Below, one piece after another: positions 37,329 to 41,588 of a stretch of 41,588 nt of DNA (its first letter is position 1; each line of letters opens with the position of its first letter). The position numbers and the translations under genes were made by a program. This DNA comes from Fimbriimonadales bacterium (GTDB lineage: Bacteria > Armatimonadota > Fimbriimonadia > Fimbriimonadales > Fimbriimonadaceae): NCBI GenBank assembly GCA_026418055.1, contig JAOACB010000020.1, positions 1 through 41,588 on the forward strand, in the 5' to 3' direction. The notes under the pieces are model-generated. The model was not told the DNA's origin, ran no database searches, and saw nothing but the letters and a program-made list of their open reading frames with translations.

Positions 37329-37675
37329 GCGACGGGGACGTGCGTGCGATGGCGAGAGAGGAGGCTGCTGCATGGCTGGCGATCCGGGAGGTCGACCCTG
37401 ACCTCTACGGGGTGCTGATGGCGCACGGCCGGGCGCTGATGGCGAGGCCGGAGGGGGGGTTCGACGAGGTTCCGGTCGCAGGCGATGCCGTGGAGCGATT
37501 CGTGCAGGCGGCGCGGTTCACGGTGTGTTCGCGGTGCGGCAGCTCGGTACTGTTGCTCCCGAGTTTGCGGCTGGTGAGCTGGCCGCTGGAGGGGGAACAC
37601 CAGTGCCGCGAGATGGTGGGCGTGCGGGCGCCGAACCGCGAGGCGGCAGCAGCCGGGCGCGGGCTGGAGGTATAG
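37325..37675 (+). CDS. Zinc-ribbon-like early protein (116 aa)
   Basis: GTG 37325 overlaps the recT stop. After a helical start (MAREEAAAWLAIREVDPDLY), the product has FTVCSRCGSSVLLLPSL and a later HQCREM; CxxC with a downstream Cys/His suggests a zinc-binding fold. No enzymatic motif is seen. Such small zinc proteins in early operons often bind DNA or protein. The function remains unassigned. Confidence 0.58.
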   Translation: MSDGDVRAMAREEAAAWLAIREVDPDLYGVLMAHGRALMARPEGGFDEVPVAGDAVERFVQAARFTVCSRCGSSVLLLPSLRLVSWPLEGEHQCREMVGVRAPNREAAAAGRGLEV

Positions 37676-37676
37676 C

Positions 37677-37775
37677 GTGGACGTGCTGACGGTGGTCGTG
37701 CAGGCGGCGCTGGTCGGTTCGGCGCTGGTCTGCGCGGCGGTGGTGGTTCGCAGCCTGATCCGGGAGGGATGGTGA
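37677..37775 (+). CDS. Small single-span membrane protein (32 aa)
   Basis: The product VDVLTVVVQAALVGSALVCA continues with AVVVRSLIREGW: a single membrane helix and a short basic tail. The GTG lies 1 base after the previous stop, and the TGA overlaps the next ATG (TGATG). Codon use is normal, and the coupling on both sides is good evidence. Role unknown; it could anchor or block host functions at the membrane. Confidence 0.55.
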   Translation: MDVLTVVVQAALVGSALVCAAVVVRSLIREGW

Positions 37776-38290
37776 TGGCCTACACACGGAAGCCCTGGGC
37801 GGAGACGATGACCGAGCTCCGGGCGTGCATGGAGCGGTGGGGGGTTGGCCGCGCGTGGACGGTGGAGTGCGCCGCTCCGCCGTCCCGACGGGAGCAGGAG
37901 CGACCCGAGGACGAGCGCCGCGTGACGCTGCACTACATGCTGCCGTCGGGCGAGGAGCGCACGCTGTCTACCGCGAAGTTCCCGCGTCCAGCCGACAACC
38001 TCCGCGCGATCTACCTGACGGTCGAGGCGATCCGGCTGGCGGAAGGGCGGGGGCTGGGTGAGCTCATGCGGCAGCACTACGCGCTGCCGGCGCCATCGAT
38101 GCAGCCGTGGGCTCCCTCGCCGTGGGACGTTCTCGGGGTGCAGCGCGGCGCACCGCCTGAGGTGGTCGCCGCTGCCTACCGGGCGCTGGCGAAGCGCCAC
38201 CACCCCGACGCCGGTGGGGACCCGGCGGTGTTCCTGGAAATTCAGCGGGCCTTCGACGACCTGATGGCGCTCGCGGCCGGGAGGAACTGA
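37775..38290 (+). CDS. Early J-domain protein (171 aa)
   Basis: The C-terminal third is a J domain: SPWDVLGVQRGAPPEVVAAA, YRALAKRHHPDAGGDP with HPD at 143-145, and FLEIQRAFDDL. The N-terminal part (YTRKPWAETMTELRACMERW, VTLHYMLPSGEERTLS, DNLRAIYLTVEAIRLAEGRG) belongs to phage J-proteins of unknown function. J domains recruit and stimulate DnaK; in lambda, DnaJ and DnaK release the helicase from the O-P complex, so a role in replication fits the lambda-O-like initiator here. That link is inference. ATG 37775 overlaps the preceding stop. Confidence 0.8.
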   Translation: MAYTRKPWAETMTELRACMERWGVGRAWTVECAAPPSRREQERPEDERRVTLHYMLPSGEERTLSTAKFPRPADNLRAIYLTVEAIRLAEGRGLGELMRQHYALPAPSMQPWAPSPWDVLGVQRGAPPEVVAAAYRALAKRHHPDAGGDPAVFLEIQRAFDDLMALAAGRN

Positions 38291-38294
38291 CACC

Positions 38295-38585
38295 ATGAAC
38301 CAGCATCTTTCACTGCCGCTGGACGACCCGACAACCGGTCCCATCCCGCCCGGTGACATCGAACCCCTGTGCGCTGAGATCGAGCGCCGCGCCCGGGACA
38401 TCGCCCGGTGCGTCGAGCTGATCGCCGACGTGGACCCGTCGGAGATGCGGGCCGTGCTGGCGGCGAGCGGCTGGCTCCGCCTCGCCGCCGGCCACCTCTC
38501 GGAAGCCTCCGAACGGCTGACGGCGCTCGGCCTCCGGGCCGCGCGGCGTGTCGTCGCAGCGCAGCAGGCAGGGGAGGGCCACTAG
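38295..38585 (+). CDS. Protein of unknown function (96 aa)
   Basis: The product has a short polar N-terminus (NQHLSLPLDDPTTGPIPPG), then helices (ERRARDIARCVELIADVDP, GWLRLAAGHLSEASERL) and a basic C-terminus. No family is recognised. ATG 38295 lies 4 bases after the previous stop, with GGGAGG upstream. Codon use here is C-ending as well as G-ending, unlike the late genes. Confidence 0.6.
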   Translation: MNQHLSLPLDDPTTGPIPPGDIEPLCAEIERRARDIARCVELIADVDPSEMRAVLAASGWLRLAAGHLSEASERLTALGLRAARRVVAAQQAGEGH

Positions 38586-38586
38586 C

Positions 38587-38940
38587 ATGTTGACGCCAGT
38601 TTCACAGATGACCGTTGGCACGCTTGCCAACGGAAAACTCGACCTCAGAGCGGGCTACCCGGCGCAGGTTTTGATCGTGGCAGTGGGCACCATCGCACAG
38701 AACGGCTGGACGGTCCAGGTTACCTCAGAGTGGGCTGTTTGTGAGTCTGACGACGGCAAGCGGGAGGCGATGCTCGTGCTGGCGGGGCCGCTTCTTCTGA
38801 TGATCCTCAGCACTATCGACCGCGATGTGGCAGCCTGCTACCGCCTCCACATCACCAGGAAGTCCCAGCTCCAAAAAGCCGCGCGGTTCGTGGTGCGGCT
38901 CATTGAACGCCACCTGAAGGGGGATCGGCAGGATGACTAG
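38587..38940 (+). CDS. Protein of unknown function, atypical composition (117 aa)
   Basis: The product is beta-rich at the N-terminus (MTVGTLANGKLDLRAGYPAQ, WTVQVTSEWAVCESDDG), has a hydrophobic helix (LVLAGPLLLMILSTI), and a basic end (QLQKAARFVVRLIERHLKGD). The DNA has more A and T than its neighbours, suggesting recent acquisition. The ATG is 1 base after the previous stop. The hydrophobic stretch is borderline for a membrane span. No recognised domain. Confidence 0.58.
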   Translation: MLTPVSQMTVGTLANGKLDLRAGYPAQVLIVAVGTIAQNGWTVQVTSEWAVCESDDGKREAMLVLAGPLLLMILSTIDRDVAACYRLHITRKSQLQKAARFVVRLIERHLKGDRQDD

Positions 38941-39109
38941 TCAACCGCACCTCCACGTCCGCATCCGCCGCGGGCGCGGCGTCATCGACGAGTACATCGT
39001 CCCGCCCGGCGACGAGCTTCACATCGCCATGCCTGCCGCCGCTGTCCCGTGCAGCAGGCCGAGCTGTCCCGTCGGTTCGTCGTTCGCGCTCAGGAGGTGC
39101 TGGGGATGA
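38933..39109 (+). CDS. Small protein of unknown function (58 aa)
   Basis: ATG 38933 overlaps the previous gene, with AAGGGGGAT upstream; the stop overlaps the ATG at 39106 (ATGA). The N-terminal 35 residues (HLHVRIRRGRGVIDEYIVPP) look like a small beta hairpin; the Cys-containing end (PCSRPSCPVGSSF) is less convincing. Codons are C-ending. Coupled at both ends, hence likely real, but short enough to be doubtful. Confidence 0.45.
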   Translation: MTSQPHLHVRIRRGRGVIDEYIVPPGDELHIAMPAAAVPCSRPSCPVGSSFALRRCWG

Positions 39110-39318
39110 CCGGGCGCGGGCAGATGTCGCCGGACGAGGCGCTGGTGCTCGAGCTGATCCGCTCCCGGATGGAGGACGGCCGCGGGCGGTACGGCCCGCT
39201 CAACCTGAGCTCCGACCGGCGGCAGCTCGAGGTGGAGGCGCTCGAGGAGGCGCTGGACATGGCGATCTACCTGGCGTGCCGGATCGCGCAGATACGGAGG
39301 GATAGCGATGGACCCTGA
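39106..39318 (+). CDS. Small helical protein, MazG-like helix pattern (70 aa)
   Basis: The product contains DEALVLELIRSRMEDGRGRY, then EVEALEEALDMAIYLACRIA. The EE-x-L-D-M-x-I-Y-L helix is characteristic of small phage proteins related to MazG-like nucleotide pyrophosphohydrolases or their relatives, though the metal-binding EExxE arrangement is incomplete. An upstream GTG at 39049 in the same frame would add 19 residues; I prefer ATG 39106 because of the ATGA overlap. The stop overlaps the next gene. Confidence 0.58.
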   Translation: MTGRGQMSPDEALVLELIRSRMEDGRGRYGPLNLSSDRRQLEVEALEEALDMAIYLACRIAQIRRDSDGP

Positions 39319-39640
39319 CGCGACAGTGGATTGGGACGTGTGCCTCGACCAGTGGGCCGACCTGTACGGTTCGGCCGACGAACTGGTTGACGAGCTGGTG
39401 GCGTACCTGGCGGACCTGTGGGTTGCGCCGGAGCTGGGCGCCGGGTGGACCCGGCCGTTCGATCCGGAGTGGTGGCGGCAGCTGCTGAGCCCGGTCTTCC
39501 AGCAGCTGGACCCGTGGGACGTGGCCGTGGCGCGGGCCGGGTTGGAGCTCGTGCCATCGCCGGGGGCGTGGTTCGAGGCGGAGACGGACGAGGAGCAGCG
39601 GGCGATCTACCGGGCGCACCTCCGCGGCGAGCGGGTCTGA
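39308..39640 (+). CDS. Protein of unknown function (110 aa)
   Basis: An acidic, Trp- and Leu-rich helical product (DQWADLYGSADELVDELVAY, WWRQLLSPVFQQLDPWDVAV) that ends with DEEQRAIYRAHLRGERV. No domain is recognised. ATG 39308 overlaps the previous gene by 11 bases and has GGAGGGATAGCG upstream. It directly precedes the ATPase gene, with a gap of three bases, so it may act with it, for example as a loader; this is speculation from position. Confidence 0.6.
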   Translation: MDPDATVDWDVCLDQWADLYGSADELVDELVAYLADLWVAPELGAGWTRPFDPEWWRQLLSPVFQQLDPWDVAVARAGLELVPSPGAWFEAETDEEQRAIYRAHLRGERV

Positions 39641-39643
39641 GCG

Positions 39644-41074
39644 ATGGAACCCACAGCACAGGGCGGGTGGTGGGTGAGGTATGGGGAGAGCACGTTCCAC
39701 TTTCGCGACGACCGGCACGGGCTGCTCGTGCGGCTGAAGAACGTCCGTCCAGATGACGGCCACATCCTCGCGGACCTGTTCGCGATGGTGGGGGATGCGG
39801 ACGGGCAGCAGCGGCCGCTGCTGGTTCGGCCGCGGGTGAATTTGACGTCGGACCGGTCGCTGCCGGGGCTGATGCGCAGCCTCGAGGTGGCGGGAAAAGC
39901 GTGGGGGGAGCTACAGGAGTACGACTGGCGGCGGCTGCTCGAGCGGATGTGTGTCGTGCTGGTCTCGCAGATGGATCAGAAGGGGCTGGTGACGCGCCTG
40001 GCGCGGCTGGAGGGCGCGGAACTGGCGCAGCCGATGCTGTGCCGGGGGATCATCCCGGAGGGGCTGCTGACGGGCATCGTGGCGCACGGAGGGACGGGGA
40101 AATCCCTGACGGCGGCGATGCTGGCGCTGGCGGTGGCCACGGGTCGGCGGGTGGGGTGCTTCGACCCGCTGGTATCGGGGCCGGTGCTCTATGTGGACTG
40201 GGAGAACGATCACCGGCTGCACGCGCGGCGGCTGACCCGGCTGTGTGTCGGGGCGGGGCTGGAGTTCCCGGGGAACATCCTGCATTACCGGGCGCATGCG
40301 TCGCGGTTCGCGGCGGCGGAGTCGGACGTGGTGGAGCTGGCTTACCAGGAGGGCGCCGTGCTGACCATCGTCGACAGTGTGGCGTTCGCTGCTGGTGGGA
40401 ACGTGAACGACCCGGACGTGGCGACCGGCACCGTGAACGCCCTGAAGCGGGTGCCGGGGACGAAGGTGATGATTGCCCACGTCTCGAAGGCGGCGGCGGC
40501 GGGTATGGTGACGTCGGCGCCGGCGGGGAGTGTGTTTTTCTGGAACGGCTGCCAGGCGGTCTACGACCTGCGGGCGGGAGACCCGGAGCTGGACGGGTCG
40601 CTGCTGCTGGCGCTGCATCATTCGAAGTCGAACGTCGGCCCGCGGCTGCAGCGGCCGCTGGCGGTGCGGGTTGGGTTCATCGACCCGGACGGTCCGATCG
40701 GGGCGGAGCCGGTGGAGATTCGCGGGGACGGCATCGGCGGCGAGAATCTGCCGCTGCACCTGCGCATCGCCGATGCGCTGCAAGCGGGGGCGCTGAGCGC
40801 GGCGGAGCTGGCGGAGAGGCTGCGGCTGGAGGAGCGCTCGGAGGTGGACCAGATGGGGCGGGCGTTGCGGGTGTTGGAGCGGCAGGGTCGGGTGGTGGCG
40901 TTGGGGGAGAAGCCGGTGCGGTTCGGGCTGGCGGCGAGTGCTGGCGGTGTGGTGACATCCGATAAGGTGGTACCTTCCCCAGAAGGTCCGGAGTGGTGTC
41001 CGATCTGCGGGCAGCGCCCGTACCGATTCGACGAGGAGGGTCAGGGATGGTGCAGGCAGCACTGGGACCGGTGA
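39644..41074 (+). CDS. RecA-fold (RepA/AAA_25-like) replicative ATPase (476 aa)
   Basis: Residues 148-154 (HGGTGKS) form Walker A and VLTIVDS at 239-245 Walker B, with VLYVDWEND at 182-190 between. This is the RepA-like helicase/AAA_25 family of phage and plasmid replication proteins. The N-terminal 110 residues are unassigned. The C-terminus has a winged-helix segment (ELAERLRLEERSEVDQMGRA) and a zinc-binding-like end (EWCPICGQRPY with later WC). It probably acts as the replicative helicase or an annealing/loader ATPase with the lambda-O-like initiator. The stop is 13 bases before the transglycosylase GTG. Start ATG 39644 follows GCGAGCGGG. Confidence 0.8.
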   Translation: MEPTAQGGWWVRYGESTFHFRDDRHGLLVRLKNVRPDDGHILADLFAMVGDADGQQRPLLVRPRVNLTSDRSLPGLMRSLEVAGKAWGELQEYDWRRLLERMCVVLVSQMDQKGLVTRLARLEGAELAQPMLCRGIIPEGLLTGIVAHGGTGKSLTAAMLALAVATGRRVGCFDPLVSGPVLYVDWENDHRLHARRLTRLCVGAGLEFPGNILHYRAHASRFAAAESDVVELAYQEGAVLTIVDSVAFAAGGNVNDPDVATGTVNALKRVPGTKVMIAHVSKAAAAGMVTSAPAGSVFFWNGCQAVYDLRAGDPELDGSLLLALHHSKSNVGPRLQRPLAVRVGFIDPDGPIGAEPVEIRGDGIGGENLPLHLRIADALQAGALSAAELAERLRLEERSEVDQMGRALRVLERQGRVVALGEKPVRFGLAASAGGVVTSDKVVPSPEGPEWCPICGQRPYRFDEEGQGWCRQHWDR

Positions 41075-41087
41075 ACCCTGGCGGTGC

Positions 41088-41588
41088 GTGAGGGTCGCGC
41101 TGGCGGGGCTGGCGGCGAATGCCGTGCTGGTGGGGGCGCTGGGGCTGAGGGCGGCGGTCGGCGCCGGCGGAGATGCGCAGGGTCCGGTCGAGTTAGTGGC
41201 GCAGGGCCCCAGCGAGTGGCGGGCGGTGGTGCCGATGCTGGCTGTTGGCGAGGGTGGGTCGGCGGGGGAGCCTGGGGAACCTCCGGGGTTCGAGGCCGAG
41301 GCGGTGGCGGCGGCGGTGGCGCGGACCCGTGCGGGCGGCGGGCAGCTCACGGCGGGGGAATTGCTCGAGCTGCTGGCATGGACCGGGTGGCCGGTGGAGT
41401 TGTGGGATGAGGTGGCGGCAATCGCCTGGTGTGAATCGCGCTGGAGCCCGGGGGCGGTTGGCGATGGTGGCCGGAGCGTGGGGTTGCTGCAGCTGTGGAC
41501 CGGGTGGTTCGAGGAGGGGGAGGAGTGGCACGACGCGGCGGTGAATCTGCGGGTCGGGCTGCGGGTGTACCGGGCGCGGGGCCGCTTC
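41088..41588 (+). CDS. Membrane-anchored lytic transglycosylase-like protein (continues to 125)
   Basis: From GTG 41088 the frame runs off the window end and, across the 77-bp overlap, finishes at 125, giving 182 residues. The N-terminus VRVALAGLAANAVLVGALGL is a signal peptide or anchor. Residues of about 115-150 contain IAWCESRWSPGAVGDGG and SVGLLQLWTGWF, the goose-lysozyme/SLT pattern: catalytic Glu in ESRW and the G-L-x-Q-x motif. Such enzymes cut the glycan strand. It sits at the end of the early operon before rusA, away from the lysis module, so it may not be the lysis enzyme; a role in DNA entry or cell-wall remodelling is conceivable. No start with better ribosome binding site was found. 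Confidence 0.78.
   Translation, partial: MRVALAGLAANAVLVGALGLRAAVGAGGDAQGPVELVAQGPSEWRAVVPMLAVGEGGSAGEPGEPPGFEAEAVAAAVARTRAGGGQLTAGELLELLAWTGWPVELWDEVAAIAWCESRWSPGAVGDGGRSVGLLQLWTGWFEEGEEWHDAAVNLRVGLRVYRARGRF
41512..41588. repeat. Terminal direct repeat, right copy
   Basis: Identical to 1-77. See the left copy for interpretation. It lies within the transglycosylase gene and preserves its frame. Confidence 0.93.

Noticed and set aside
37071..37373. Minus-strand frames across the recombination genes
   Set aside because: No ribosome binding sites and low-complexity products; the plus-strand RecT and exonuclease motifs are clear.

Overview
The window is a complete, high-GC, temperate tailed-phage genome that has been cut open at an arbitrary point. 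Bases 1-77 are repeated exactly at 41512-41588, so the molecule closes to a circle of 41,511 bp, and a peptidoglycan-lyase gene (41088 to 125) runs through the join. Hallmark phage genes are present: small and large terminase, portal, scaffold-like protein, major capsid protein, endolysin, integrase and a CI-type repressor. There is no tail sheath, tail tube or ordinary tape-measure gene. Instead, three long internal-virion-type proteins sit between portal and scaffold, which suggests a short-tailed (podovirus-like) particle. The host cannot be named. Strongly G-ending codons and promoter-like boxes placed right at start codons would suit a high-GC host that tolerates leaderless mRNA, but this is inference.

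Layout. (1) 137-529: a RusA-like resolvase ends the rightward early operon at a GC hairpin. (2) 3011 to 515, leftward: a DUF3560-like gene, two genes of unknown function that share a motif, a small helix-turn-helix gene and tRNA-Arg(CCU). Two of these genes start from an identical 39-bp leader preceded by a hairpin. (3) 3246-4121: a lambda-O-like initiator whose own coding sequence carries GGTAAC/GTTACC iterons followed by an AT-rich stretch, a probable replication origin. (4) 4118-30607, rightward: packaging (terS, terL), portal, ejection-type proteins including a 2,107-residue protein with ParB-like and J domains, scaffold candidate, capsid, decoration-like and connector-like proteins, a beta-propeller protein and a fibre. 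An oppositely oriented small membrane protein (9297 to 9124) interrupts the logic of this operon. (5) 30617-32932: small membrane proteins and an amidase endolysin, the lysis module. (6) 33900 to 32902 integrase, attP in a tRNA 3' half (33970-34008), and repressor (34454 to 34053), all leftward. (7) 34604 to 125, rightward: Cro-position regulator, then exonuclease plus RecT-type recombination genes, a J-domain protein, small overlapping genes, a RecA-fold ATPase and a membrane-anchored lytic transglycosylase.

The genes fit a lysogenic life cycle: tRNA-targeted integration, a divergent repressor/Cro switch, replication from an origin inside the initiator gene with an ATPase and a J-domain protein, recombination by an exonuclease/annealase pair and RusA, then late rightward expression of packaging, structure and lysis. 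Genes are tightly coupled through ATGA, GTGA and TGATG overlaps.
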